From an uncultured Anaerolineae bacterium (lineage in GTDB: Bacteria > Chloroflexota > Anaerolineae > J036 > Brachytrichaceae): a stretch of 37,178 nucleotides of DNA. The position numbers and the translations under genes are program-made. Every line of letters starts with the position of its first letter. Position 1 is the stretch's first letter. The notes beneath the pieces are model-generated. The model saw only the letters and a list, made by a program, of their open reading frames with translations, was not told where the DNA came from and searched no databases. This document shows, piece after piece, positions 16,175 to 23,624 of this stretch. The stretch is from NCBI GenBank assembly GCA_937927775.1, contig CALBEF010000055.1:1-37178 (forward strand), given 5' to 3'.

Positions 16175-18349
16175 TCAAACATAAGCCGGCGTCACGGCCA
16201 CCTCATCGCAGTCCAGCCGGCCGCCTTCGATCACCAGTCCTGCCGCGCCGGACAGAAACGGGCGGATCGTGTCGCGCATGTCCACCACCGTCTGCCCGTT
16301 CAGTTTGCCGATCAGCCGGTCGCCCTGCGTGGTCAGGCTCAGTTCATATGCCTCGTCGAGTTGCCAGGCGAATGGCGACTCGCTCAGCAGATGCAGTCCC
16401 TCCAGGCGCTTCACCAGGCGCACTTTCTGATCGTCGCACAAGACCAGGGCGTAATAACGTTGCAGGCCCTGTACGCACGCGGCGACGCCGACCGAGGCTG
16501 CCAGATGCGGCCTGATGCGCGCCCGCACGGTGTAGTCGGCCCACTCGCGCTCACCCTGAATCAGCAGGCCCATGCCGGCGCCGGCGTCCTGGCACAGCCG
16601 AAAAGCGCTTTCGCCGCCAAAGAAGGCGTCGCTGCACGCCTTCACCCAGGCGCGTTGCCACACCGTGCCGTTGTGCGGCGGGCGGGTGAACGTCACATCC
16701 GGCGCGCCGCTCCACGTCAGGTTATCGAGGTAGACCGTGCCGGCTGTGGCCGACTGGATGTGCAACCCCACCTCGGCAATCGGCGATCCGCCGGGGATGT
16801 CGTGCAAACGCCAGTCGAGCGAGGTCGATTCGTGGGCGCGCAGATCCACAGGCCGGCTGTGAATTGTCTCCAGCGCGTCATTGGCGCCATACACGCGCAC
16901 GAACAGATGCAGCGACGCGGCAATGTCAGACGACACGCAGGCATGGATGGTCTGGCCGGGGTAGAGCGTGGGCGAGGCAATCAGGCCATAGCCGGGCATG
17001 TCCAGCGTGTCGGGCGGCATGAATGTAGCCGTGCTGATCAAAACCCCATCTGTCATCTGGCCTCTGTCGTCCGTTGTCTGGCGTCTGTCGTCTGCTGTCT
17101 GTGCTCTGTCGTCTGTTGTCTGCACATGCACGGCCAGGCTGCGCTGGCCGGTGGCGCTGGGGCGAGCGACATTTTCGAGAGTTGCCGTTCCTGCTTTGAC
17201 CTGGAAGCCCTGCACCGAGCCGGGCAATTCAAAGCAGAAGCGCTGGTTGGAGTAGAGGTAAGCCGGGCCGGCGGTCTGTCCCGCCAGTGCGCGTCCCATC
17301 CGGCTGATGCGCAACGCCTCCTGCGCGGCGTCGGTAATGGCGCGTCCGCCGTCGGCGGTCGGCAGGTACAGGCGGTCGGCCAGCGGCCCGCGCCAATTGA
17401 CCGGGCTGTTGTCGATGCCGGCCAGGCCGAGCTTGATGCCCATCAGGCATCCCACGTTGCCGGCGTTGCAGTCGGTGTCCCAGCCGGCGGTATTGGCGAT
17501 CAGCAGGGCCTGTTGAAAATCGTCCGGGGCATAGGCCAGCGCCAGCGCAATCACGCCGTGGTTGGGCACCATGTGACAGTTGCCGCCGTATTTGTCGTAT
17601 CCGTAGTGATCTTCGATGCGCTGGCGCGTGACGCGCCAATCGTTGTCTTTGGCCCGCCAGTCGCGGATGTCCGCCAGCAGCCGGTAGATGACCGAATCGT
17701 GGGGGATAAAAGACATGCCGGCGTCGAACAGCCGGTTCATGTCCGGCTCCACGAAGGCCAGCGCCTCCATCGCAGCCAGCACCTGCGCGCCGTAAATAGC
17801 CTCGCCATCGTGGCTGACGCTGGCCGCTTTGCGCGCCAGATCGACTGCCAGGCCGGGGTCACCCGGCGCGACCATGGCCCAGCCATCAATGAAGATCTGC
17901 GCGCCGATCTGCTCGGCGACCACTTTGCCGTTCAGCGCCATCGAGCCGCTGCGCGGGGCCGGGATGCCCTGCTTCAGCCGCATGTAGGCCGTGTGCTCGG
18001 TGGAGTTGCCCATGCCGCCCCACCACAGGATGGTCTGCCGCTCGATGAGGTAGTTCAGCCAGGTCTGCCCGATCATGGCCGGCGTGATGTCGCGCAGGTT
18101 GCCGCGCAACACGTCAGCATGGTCGGCCAGCGCGCGCACAAAGGTGAAGGCGCCGCTGATGTCGTCGTCGGTGACAATGAGCGGCGGGTGGTGCGCAATG
18201 CGGTCATTCACATAGTAATCCACCTCGCCCAGTTCGCGCGTGATGCGCTGGTAGCTCCAGCCCTCGAAGGGCCGGCCCAGATACACGCCGATGATCTTGC
18301 CCAGGACGCCGGCGTACACGCGCGCTTCGTAATCGGGGGGAATCATCAT
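16175..18349 (-). CDS. ADP-ribosylglycohydrolase-fold protein with C-terminal lectin-like domain
   Basis: I start at ATG 18349 (724 aa, MMIPPDYEARVYAG); GAGG lies about 12 nt upstream and the earlier frame is repeat sequence. Residues about 5-370 are a DraG/ARH-type helical domain: GKIIGVYLGRPFEGW, the TDDDISGAFTFV metal segment and NTAGWDTDCNAGNVGCLMG with the second metal ligands. Residues about 408-434 are a translated heptamer repeat (QTTDDR repeats). The C-terminus (about 440-720) is beta-rich, with jelly-roll/LamG or DUF1080-like features (WADYTVRARIRPH, GDRLIGKLNGQTVVDM). Known relatives remove ADP-ribose from proteins, but this architecture in a glycan region suggests action on a glycan or glycoconjugate. 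Substrate uncertain. Confidence 0.8.
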   Translation of the reverse strand: MMIPPDYEARVYAGVLGKIIGVYLGRPFEGWSYQRITRELGEVDYYVNDRIAHHPPLIVTDDDISGAFTFVRALADHADVLRGNLRDITPAMIGQTWLNYLIERQTILWWGGMGNSTEHTAYMRLKQGIPAPRSGSMALNGKVVAEQIGAQIFIDGWAMVAPGDPGLAVDLARKAASVSHDGEAIYGAQVLAAMEALAFVEPDMNRLFDAGMSFIPHDSVIYRLLADIRDWRAKDNDWRVTRQRIEDHYGYDKYGGNCHMVPNHGVIALALAYAPDDFQQALLIANTAGWDTDCNAGNVGCLMGIKLGLAGIDNSPVNWRGPLADRLYLPTADGGRAITDAAQEALRISRMGRALAGQTAGPAYLYSNQRFCFELPGSVQGFQVKAGTATLENVARPSATGQRSLAVHVQTTDDRAQTADDRRQTTDDRGQMTDGVLISTATFMPPDTLDMPGYGLIASPTLYPGQTIHACVSSDIAASLHLFVRVYGANDALETIHSRPVDLRAHESTSLDWRLHDIPGGSPIAEVGLHIQSATAGTVYLDNLTWSGAPDVTFTRPPHNGTVWQRAWVKACSDAFFGGESAFRLCQDAGAGMGLLIQGEREWADYTVRARIRPHLAASVGVAACVQGLQRYYALVLCDDQKVRLVKRLEGLHLLSESPFAWQLDEAYELSLTTQGDRLIGKLNGQTVVDMRDTIRPFLSGAAGLVIEGGRLDCDEVAVTPAYV
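17050..17126. repeat. In-frame heptamer array (CTGTCGT/CTGTTGT)
   Basis: Eleven consecutive 7-bp units mostly starting CTG or CCG (77 bp). It is read on the minus strand as the 7-residue repeat QTTDDRX between the two domains of the ADP-ribosylglycohydrolase-like protein. Confidence 0.85.
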
Positions 18350-18370
18350 TTTTTCTTGTTCCTCACGTGG

Positions 18371-18398
18371 CGATTGTCGATTGACGATTGACGATTGC
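18371..18398. repeat. Heptamer array (CGATTGA type)
   Basis: CGATTGT, CGATTGA, CGATTGA and CGATTGC in tandem between divergent genes. Its TTGACG/TTGCAG segments could act as -35-like sequences for the FAH gene, whose possible -10 TACAAT is at 18416-18421 (15 bp after TTGCAG). Confidence 0.7.
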
Positions 18399-18421
18399 AG
18401 GCCGCCGTGTGCGGCTACAAT
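18395..18421 (+). promoter_or_regulatory. Possible promoter of the FAH gene, -35 inside a repeat
   Basis: TTGCAG (18395-18400) and TACAAT (18416-18421) with a 15-bp spacer. The -35 is contributed partly by the heptamer array. Short spacing makes this tentative. Confidence 0.3.
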
Positions 18422-18465
18422 CTGCACACCGAATTGTAGGGGATTACTCGCACAAGGAGACACGC

Positions 18466-19320
18466 ATGAAACTGGTTACCTGGGAGCAGAACGGGACCCT
18501 GCGCGCCGGCGCGGTGGTGAATGGCGACGCCGTCGTGGACGTAAGCGGCGCCGGCGATGTGTTGCGCATCGTGACCGAGCCGACCGCCCGCCAGCACGCA
18601 GCCGGCATCGCCGCCAACCCCGGCGCCAAACGCATCCCGCTCAGCAGCCTGCGCCTGCGCGCCCCGCTCACCCCGCGCAGCCTGATCTGCATCGGCTTGA
18701 ACTACATGGATCATTGCCGCGAGACCGGGGCTGCCGTGCCCACGCGCCCGGTCATCTTTGCCAAGTTTGCCAACGCGCTGGCCCATCCCGGCGACACCAT
18801 CACCTGGCACGCCGACGCCAGCCGCGAAGTGGACTACGAGGCCGAGCTGGGCGTCATCATCGGCAAGCCCTGCTATCGCGTGAGCGAGGCGGAAGCGTTG
18901 CAATACGTGGGCGGGTACACCTGCGTCAATGATGTCAGCGCGCGCGATGTGCAATTGACCGACGGCGGCAAGCAGTGGACGCTGGGCAAGACGCTCGACG
19001 GCTTCTGCCCTATCGGCCCGGCCCTCGTGACCGCCGACGACATCCCCGACCCGCAGACGCTGGCGATTCGCTGCGTCCTGAACGGGCATCCGGTGCAGGA
19101 CTCGAACACCAAAGAGATGATCTTCAGTTGCGCCGCGCTGATCGCGCATCTCAGCCGCTATATGACCCTCCAGCCCGGCGACCTGATCAGCACCGGCACG
19201 CCCTTCGGCGTCGGCATGAGCCGCGACCCCAAACTCTGGATGAAGGATGGCGATGTGGTCGTGGTGGAGATCGAGAAGATCGGCGCGCTGCAAAACCAGA
19301 TCAGGGTGATAGCGGATTGA
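18466..19320 (+). CDS. Fumarylacetoacetate hydrolase (FAH) family protein
   Basis: I start at ATG 18466, 6 nt after AAGGAG, giving 284 aa. A short N-terminal domain is followed by the FAH catalytic fold: CIGLNYMDH (about 75-83), the metal ligands Glu125 and Glu127 in DYEAELGV, Asp156 in NDVSARD, and GDLISTGTPFGVG near the C-terminus. Family members hydrolyse C-C bonds of 2,4-diketo acids or hydrate/decarboxylate related acids in the cytoplasm with Mg or Mn. In a sugar-catabolic setting one known role is cleavage of 2,4-diketo-3-deoxy-L-fuconate; the GHL6 glycosidase nearby makes that possible but not shown. The stop codon lies in a CGATTGA repeat shared with the gap to the next gene. Confidence 0.9.
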   Translation: MKLVTWEQNGTLRAGAVVNGDAVVDVSGAGDVLRIVTEPTARQHAAGIAANPGAKRIPLSSLRLRAPLTPRSLICIGLNYMDHCRETGAAVPTRPVIFAKFANALAHPGDTITWHADASREVDYEAELGVIIGKPCYRVSEAEALQYVGGYTCVNDVSARDVQLTDGGKQWTLGKTLDGFCPIGPALVTADDIPDPQTLAIRCVLNGHPVQDSNTKEMIFSCAALIAHLSRYMTLQPGDLISTGTPFGVGMSRDPKLWMKDGDVVVVEIEKIGALQNQIRVIAD

Positions 19321-19331
19321 CGATTGACGAT
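19314..19331. repeat. Short heptamer array (CGATTGA type) over the FAH stop codon
   Basis: GGATTGA, CGATTGA and CGAT; the TGA at 19318-19320 ends the FAH gene. Same unit as 18371-18398 and, inverted, the end of the 29410 array. Confidence 0.55.
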
Positions 19332-19347
19332 CCCGGAGGTGACTGCC

Positions 19348-20685
19348 ATGACCAATCCACGCTATTCCCGCCTGTCGCGCCTTGTGACAGGGCTTGTTGT
19401 GTGCGCCGCGCTGACTGCCTGCGGCCTGGGCGCGGCGCCCGAACCCACGCCGACGCCGCCCGAGCCGCGCGAACTGAAGGTCTATATGCTCGAAAGTCCC
19501 GCGCTCAGGCAGGTGCTCGACATTCTGATCGAGGGATTCCGCGCCCGCAATCCGAACTACAAGGTGCAGGTGGTCAATATTCAGGGCAACCCGGCCCAGG
19601 AGCTGGCGGCGCTGGCAGCCGCCGGCCAGCAGCCTGACATCATCTGGACCATCGACAACATGACGCAGGCCATGGTCGCCGCCGGCGTGTTGCTCGACAT
19701 GCGCGAGTTTGCCCGCGCCGACCCGGCCTTCAATCTCGATGACATCGACCCCAGCGCGCTGGCTATCGGGAATGGCCGCACGACCGGCGAACCCGGCCTG
19801 TACATGATCCCGGTCTCGCTCGAAACCATCCAGATGTTCTACAACAAGGACCTGTTCGAGGCCGCCGGCGCGCCGCTGCCGCAGCCCGACTGGACGTGGA
19901 ACGATCTCATCGACGCCTGCCAGTTCGTGCAGGCTGCGCGGCCCGGCGTGGACTGCCTCAGCTTCTTCAACCCCAACACGCCGGGGCCGGACTGGTGGGC
20001 CTACTGGGCGCCGTTCATGCGCGGCTATGGCGGCGACCTGCTGAGCGCAGACGGGCGCAAATCCACCCTCAGCAGCCCCGAATCACTGGCCGGCTTTCAG
20101 GCTTACATCAACCTGTGGACGCGCCACAAGGTAGCCCGCCCCCCGAACGCCCCCGGCGGCGACTGCTTTGTGGAACAGCGTTGCGCGGTGGTCTTCTTTG
20201 CATCCATCGGCATCAAGTCGTTTCGTGACGAGATCGGCGGCAGGTTCGACTGGGACGCGCAGGTGATCCCCGCGCATCCGCAGGGCCGTTTCACCGGCGC
20301 GGCGGTGTATGGCTTCGGCATCGGCAAAGCCACGCGCTATCCCGAAGCGGCGTGGGACTTCGTCAGGCAACTGGCAACGCCGGATGCGCAGCGGCTGATT
20401 GCGACTCAGCGGCTGGGCATCCCGATGTTGAAGTCGCTGGCCGGCGATCCCAGTCTGACCCAGTTGCCCCCGCCGCCGGAGAACATGCGCGCGTTCATCG
20501 ACGGCGCGCAGTATGGCATCCCTCCGCGCAGCTATCCCGTGCAGTGCGGCAGTCTGTATGTCGGGCCGGCGCAGGAGGCCATCACGCAGGCTTTCCGCGC
20601 GGCGCTCACCGGCGCGCAGAGCGTTGAGGACGCGCTGAAAACCGCCGACGCCAAAATCCAGGCCTGCCTGGACGCGAACCCGTAA
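19348..20685 (+). CDS. ABC sugar-binding lipoprotein (solute-binding family 1)
   Basis: I start at ATG 19348 (445 aa), preceded by GGAGGTG. The signal peptide ends in a lipobox (CAALTAC, Cys about 23), then a Pro/Thr linker. The mature part matches family 1 extracellular binding proteins: LKVYMLESPALRQVLDILIEGF, NPNYKVQVVNIQGNPAQELAAL, IIWTIDNMTQ, MIPVSLETIQMFYNKDLFEAAG and GFGIGKATRYPEAAWDFVRQLATP. It should capture an oligosaccharide outside the membrane for an ABC importer. No permease or ATPase gene is adjacent, which is unusual for this family, so partners must lie elsewhere. It is 27 bp after the FAH gene and co-directional. Confidence 0.92.
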   Translation: MTNPRYSRLSRLVTGLVVCAALTACGLGAAPEPTPTPPEPRELKVYMLESPALRQVLDILIEGFRARNPNYKVQVVNIQGNPAQELAALAAAGQQPDIIWTIDNMTQAMVAAGVLLDMREFARADPAFNLDDIDPSALAIGNGRTTGEPGLYMIPVSLETIQMFYNKDLFEAAGAPLPQPDWTWNDLIDACQFVQAARPGVDCLSFFNPNTPGPDWWAYWAPFMRGYGGDLLSADGRKSTLSSPESLAGFQAYINLWTRHKVARPPNAPGGDCFVEQRCAVVFFASIGIKSFRDEIGGRFDWDAQVIPAHPQGRFTGAAVYGFGIGKATRYPEAAWDFVRQLATPDAQRLIATQRLGIPMLKSLAGDPSLTQLPPPPENMRAFIDGAQYGIPPRSYPVQCGSLYVGPAQEAITQAFRAALTGAQSVEDALKTADAKIQACLDANP

Positions 20686-20719
20686 ACTCTCCCCCAGGTT
20701 CCAAACCTGTTGGGAGAGT
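20686..20719. repeat. REP-like palindrome, copy 1 (CAGGTTCCAAACCTG)
   Basis: Begins 1 bp after the solute-binding protein stop. Outer arms ACTCTCCC/GGGAGAGT flank an inner CAGGTT-CCA-AACCTG. It is the inverted form of the cores at 22792 and 23597. Confidence 0.65.
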
Positions 20720-20750
20720 CAACGCAGGGTTGCTGTGTTTGGAATAGCCC

Positions 20751-22778
20751 ATGCCAAATCACTACTGGATCGACCCGCGACTGAAGACGCTCCCGCGCCG
20801 GCCCTGGCGCAAGATTCACCTCGACTTCCACAATTCGCAGCATATGCCGGCCATCGGCGGCGCGTTCGACGCCGACGAATTCGGCGACCGGCTGCTGGCC
20901 GGCAATGTCGATAGCGTCGTCGTCTTCGCCAAAGACATGCACGGCTACTTCTACTACCCCAGCCGCTACGGTCCTGTGCATCCGGCCCTCACGTTCGACC
21001 TGCTCGGCGCGCAGGTCGAGGCGTGCCGCAAGCGCGGCATCAAGGTCTATGCCTACTACTGCACAACGTGGGAGAACTACCTGGCCGAGCAGCATCCCGA
21101 ATGGCTGGTGTGGAAACGCGACCGCACGACGTACCTGCCCCGCTTCGACGAGACGCCGCGCTGGACGGCGCTGTGCCTGGTCAACGAGGATTTCGTGCAA
21201 CTCATGCTCGATCATGCCGCCGAGTTCGTCTCGCGCTATGAGGTCGATGGCGCGTGGTTCGACATGCCGACGCCCATCGCCGGCGAGTGCTTCTGCCCGA
21301 AGTGCCTCGCCCAGTTGCGTGCGCGCGGCCTCGATCCGTTCGACACGGCTGTTCAACACGCGCACAAACACGAATTGCACCTGTCCTTCATTCAGCGCAT
21401 GACGGCGCTGGTCAGGCGCATTCGCCCCGGCTGCCAGGTGGATTACAACGGGCAGGGCGTGTACGGGCTTGGCCGGCGCATCGCCCACATGGACAACGTG
21501 GATATCGAGGCGCTGCCCACCGCGTTCTGGGGCTACTACTACTTCCCGACCATCACGCGCTACGCGCGCACGTTCGGCGTCACCACCTATGGCATGACCG
21601 GACGTTTCCATCAGTCGTGGGCCGACTTCGGCGGGCTGAAGCTGCCGGCGCAGTTGGATGTGGAGCTGGCCAGCATCGTCGCCAACGGCGCGCGCTGCGA
21701 CATCGGCGACCAGCTTCCGCCCGATGGCCGGCTGGACGCGGCAGTGTATCACGTGATCGGCCAGAGCTATGGCCGCATCAAGGCGCTGGAGCCGTATCTG
21801 GAAGCTGCCGCGCCGGTGACCGAAGCGGCGTTGATTGTCAATGGCCTGCCCCTGGGCGAGCCGGCCACTGAGGCAAACAAGGGGCTGGTCAAGCTGTTGA
21901 TGGAATCGCACATCCAGTTCGATGTGACTGAGCCGGAGGTGGACTTCGACCGCTACCGGCTGCTCGTGTTGTCGGACACGCTGAGTGTCGATGACGACCT
22001 GGCCGGCCGGTTGCGGCGCTATCTGGACGCTGGCGGGGCGATCATCGCCAGCGACCAGAGCGCATTGCTGGCCGGGCGCGACACAAGCTGGGCCGAGGCG
22101 TATGGTCTGCGCTACGCCGGTCGTTCGCCCTATCAGCCGGCCTACCTCGTGCCGAATGCCTCTTTCACCGGCGACATCCCGCCTTACCCCTATGCGCTGT
22201 ACAACGGATCAGGTCAATGGCGCGCCGAGTTGCCGGCGATCCCGCTGGCGACGCTGGGCGAGCCGTTGTTCCAACGCGCGCCGGAGCACTACACCAGCCA
22301 CGCCCAGACACCATTCGACCACCTGACCGATTACGCGGCGATTGCGCTGTCGGGCCGGCTGGCGCTGTTCGCTTTCCCGCTCGGCCAGAGCTACTACGAT
22401 CAGGGCTACTGGGTTTACCGCGCCGCGTTCCAGGAGGCGCTGCGCCGGCTGTTGCCGCGTCCGCTGCTCGAAACGAACGCGCCGCTGAGCAGCGAAGTCA
22501 CCGTCACCCACCAGGATGCCGATGAATCGCACGGCGAGCGGTGGATGGCGCATGTAGTCAACTTCTCGGCGCTGCGCCACACGCCCAAACACCCTGATTT
22601 TTACGATGATCCGATTGCGCTGACCGATGTGCATGTGCGCCTGAACGTGCCGCTGGCAGTGAAGACGGTGCGGGCGGTGGTGGCCGGCGTCGATCTGCCG
22701 GTGACGCCGGTCGATGGTGGTGTCTGCGTGACCGTCCCGCGCGTGCCGGTGCACGAGATCATCTGTTTCGAGGTGTAG
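20751..22778 (+). CDS. GHL6-type putative glycoside hydrolase with amidotransferase-like domain
   Basis: The 675-aa protein has no signal peptide and should be cytoplasmic. Residues about 15-350 match the GHL6 TIM barrel, a clan related to alpha-L-fucosidases and family 42-like enzymes: KIHLDFHNSQHMPAIGGAFD, VDSVVVFAKDMHGYFYYP, GIKVYAYYCTTWENYL and VDGAWFDMPTPIAGECFCPKC. Residues about 385-500 resemble the glutamine-amidotransferase-like (beta-galactosidase trimerisation) domain (YRLLVLSDTLSVDDDLAGRL). A beta-rich C-terminus follows. The Asp in DGAWFD is a plausible catalytic residue. It probably acts on an imported oligosaccharide, perhaps fucosylated; no activity is established for close relatives that I can recall. 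ATG 20751 has only a weak RBS. Confidence 0.75.
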   Translation: MPNHYWIDPRLKTLPRRPWRKIHLDFHNSQHMPAIGGAFDADEFGDRLLAGNVDSVVVFAKDMHGYFYYPSRYGPVHPALTFDLLGAQVEACRKRGIKVYAYYCTTWENYLAEQHPEWLVWKRDRTTYLPRFDETPRWTALCLVNEDFVQLMLDHAAEFVSRYEVDGAWFDMPTPIAGECFCPKCLAQLRARGLDPFDTAVQHAHKHELHLSFIQRMTALVRRIRPGCQVDYNGQGVYGLGRRIAHMDNVDIEALPTAFWGYYYFPTITRYARTFGVTTYGMTGRFHQSWADFGGLKLPAQLDVELASIVANGARCDIGDQLPPDGRLDAAVYHVIGQSYGRIKALEPYLEAAAPVTEAALIVNGLPLGEPATEANKGLVKLLMESHIQFDVTEPEVDFDRYRLLVLSDTLSVDDDLAGRLRRYLDAGGAIIASDQSALLAGRDTSWAEAYGLRYAGRSPYQPAYLVPNASFTGDIPPYPYALYNGSGQWRAELPAIPLATLGEPLFQRAPEHYTSHAQTPFDHLTDYAAIALSGRLALFAFPLGQSYYDQGYWVYRAAFQEALRRLLPRPLLETNAPLSSEVTVTHQDADESHGERWMAHVVNFSALRHTPKHPDFYDDPIALTDVHVRLNVPLAVKTVRAVVAGVDLPVTPVDGGVCVTVPRVPVHEIICFEV

Positions 22779-22785
22779 CAGGGCC

Positions 22786-22816
22786 GCCCCACGCAGGTTT
22801 GGAACCTGCGGGAGGG
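22786..22816. repeat. REP-like palindrome, copy 2 (CAGGTTTGGAACCTG)
   Basis: CGCAGGTT (22792-22799), loop TGG, AACCTGCG (22803-22810), just after the GHL6 gene. The flanks are less well paired than in copy 3. Confidence 0.65.
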
Positions 22817-22830
22817 TTGCCTGACTGCGG

Positions 22831-22839
22831 TGCTAGAAT
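22831..22839 (+). promoter_or_regulatory. Possible extended -10 of the small two-gene operon
   Basis: TGCTAGAAT (TAGAAT 22834-22839) has the TGN extension and precedes the first small gene by about 18 nt. No -35 is evident because palindrome copy 2 occupies that position. Confidence 0.35.
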
Positions 22840-22857
22840 GATTTCGAGGTGGTCGCC

Positions 22858-23154
22858 ATGACTCTGGATGAGATTCTCGAGGATATCCACGATCTGGAAG
22901 CTGACCTGAGCACGTATGAGCGCAAATACGGCGTGCTCTCGGAAACCTTCTACCAGTCATACATGGCGGGGGAAGAGCCGGCTGATGATGCGTGGGTTCA
23001 GGATTGGACGCGCTGGGCGAGCACCTATAAGGTCTGGCTGCGCCGCAAAGAGCATTACAAGCTGGCTATACAGAAGTTGACTGCCCAATCTCCTTCACTG
23101 TCCGACATCATTCAGCGGCGAGCGCGCTATGAACCCCTTTCAATCGCTGCGTGA
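22858..23154 (+). CDS. Small helical protein upstream of a TumE-like gene; candidate antitoxin
   Basis: I prefer ATG 22858 (98 aa), 4-5 nt after GAGGTGG, over GTG 22849. The sequence is highly charged and probably a helical hairpin/coiled coil (LDEILEDIHDLEADLSTYERKYG, then a linker with GEEPADD, then a Trp-rich helix ending in KEHYKLAIQKL). It has no recognisable DNA-binding fold. It overlaps the next gene by 26 bp, typical of co-translated toxin-antitoxin partners. By position and size it is the likely cognate partner or antitoxin of the TumE-like protein, but its own family is not one I can name. Confidence 0.7.
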   Translation: MTLDEILEDIHDLEADLSTYERKYGVLSETFYQSYMAGEEPADDAWVQDWTRWASTYKVWLRRKEHYKLAIQKLTAQSPSLSDIIQRRARYEPLSIAA

Positions 23155-23551
23155 TTACGAGACCTTTGTCTACTCGCTTGCCGAGAAGTACCCAGCGATA
23201 CTATCCTCGACCTTGACCGTGATTCACAGAGGCAGGCACCGCGCTGAGCTTGTTGGCGAGTTGCGCTTTTCAAGAGAGGTTCGCCTTTCAGTGCAGGAAT
23301 ACATTAGTCTGGACACAGAGCGTGTAGTGATTGAAGGTTACAGCTACGAGGTGTGGCATGGCGGTGAGAAAGCGTATTGGTACGACTCTCAGCCGCATCC
23401 GCATATCCCCGAATTGAAGATCACTGACCCACACCACAAGCACGTGCCGCCCGATATCAAGCACAACCGTATACCTGCGCCAGGTTTTAGCTTCACGGAG
23501 CCGAATCTACCCTTGCTCGTTACGGAAGTTGAGCGATATCTGGCATCGTAA
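23129..23551 (+). CDS. TumE-like (DUF6516) protein; candidate toxin
   Basis: The 140-aa product carries features I associate with the DUF6516/TumE family: a beta-sandwich-like N-terminal half (GRHRAELVGELRFSREVRLSVQEYI), YSYEVW, then YDSQPHPHIPEL and the conserved HHKHVPPDIKHNRIPAPG block, and a PNLPLLVTEVERYL tail. NCBI names this family toxin-antitoxin system TumE; its biochemical activity is not known to me. The His-rich HHKH...KH stretch could be catalytic or metal-binding (inference). ATG 23129 lies within the preceding gene, in another frame, so the pair is probably translationally coupled. The module is inserted in a carbohydrate region and flanked by two copies of the same palindrome. 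Confidence 0.75.
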   Translation: MNPFQSLRDYETFVYSLAEKYPAILSSTLTVIHRGRHRAELVGELRFSREVRLSVQEYISLDTERVVIEGYSYEVWHGGEKAYWYDSQPHPHIPELKITDPHHKHVPPDIKHNRIPAPGFSFTEPNLPLLVTEVERYLAS

Positions 23552-23588
23552 CGTCGGCACTTTGCGCAATGCCTGCGTAGTAGAGAAT

Positions 23589-23621
23589 ACCCTCCCGCAG
23601 GTTTGGAACCTGCGGGAGGGT
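23589..23621. terminator. REP-like palindrome, copy 3; likely bidirectional terminator
   Basis: Perfect 15-bp arms (23589-23603 and 23607-23621) with a 3-nt TGG loop and core CAGGTTTGGAACCTG. It lies between convergent stops at 23551 and 23625. A short TTT follows on the plus side. Confidence 0.7.
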
Positions 23622-23624
23622 TTC

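Noticed and set aside
16361-18391. Plus-strand frame of 676 codons opposite the ADP-ribosylglycohydrolase-like gene
   Set aside because: Antisense shadow, His/Gln/Val-rich with no motifs.
20686-20719. Intrinsic terminator after the sugar-binding protein gene
   Set aside because: Good stem but no T-tract; better described as a copy of the REP-like palindrome, though it may still affect RNA ends.
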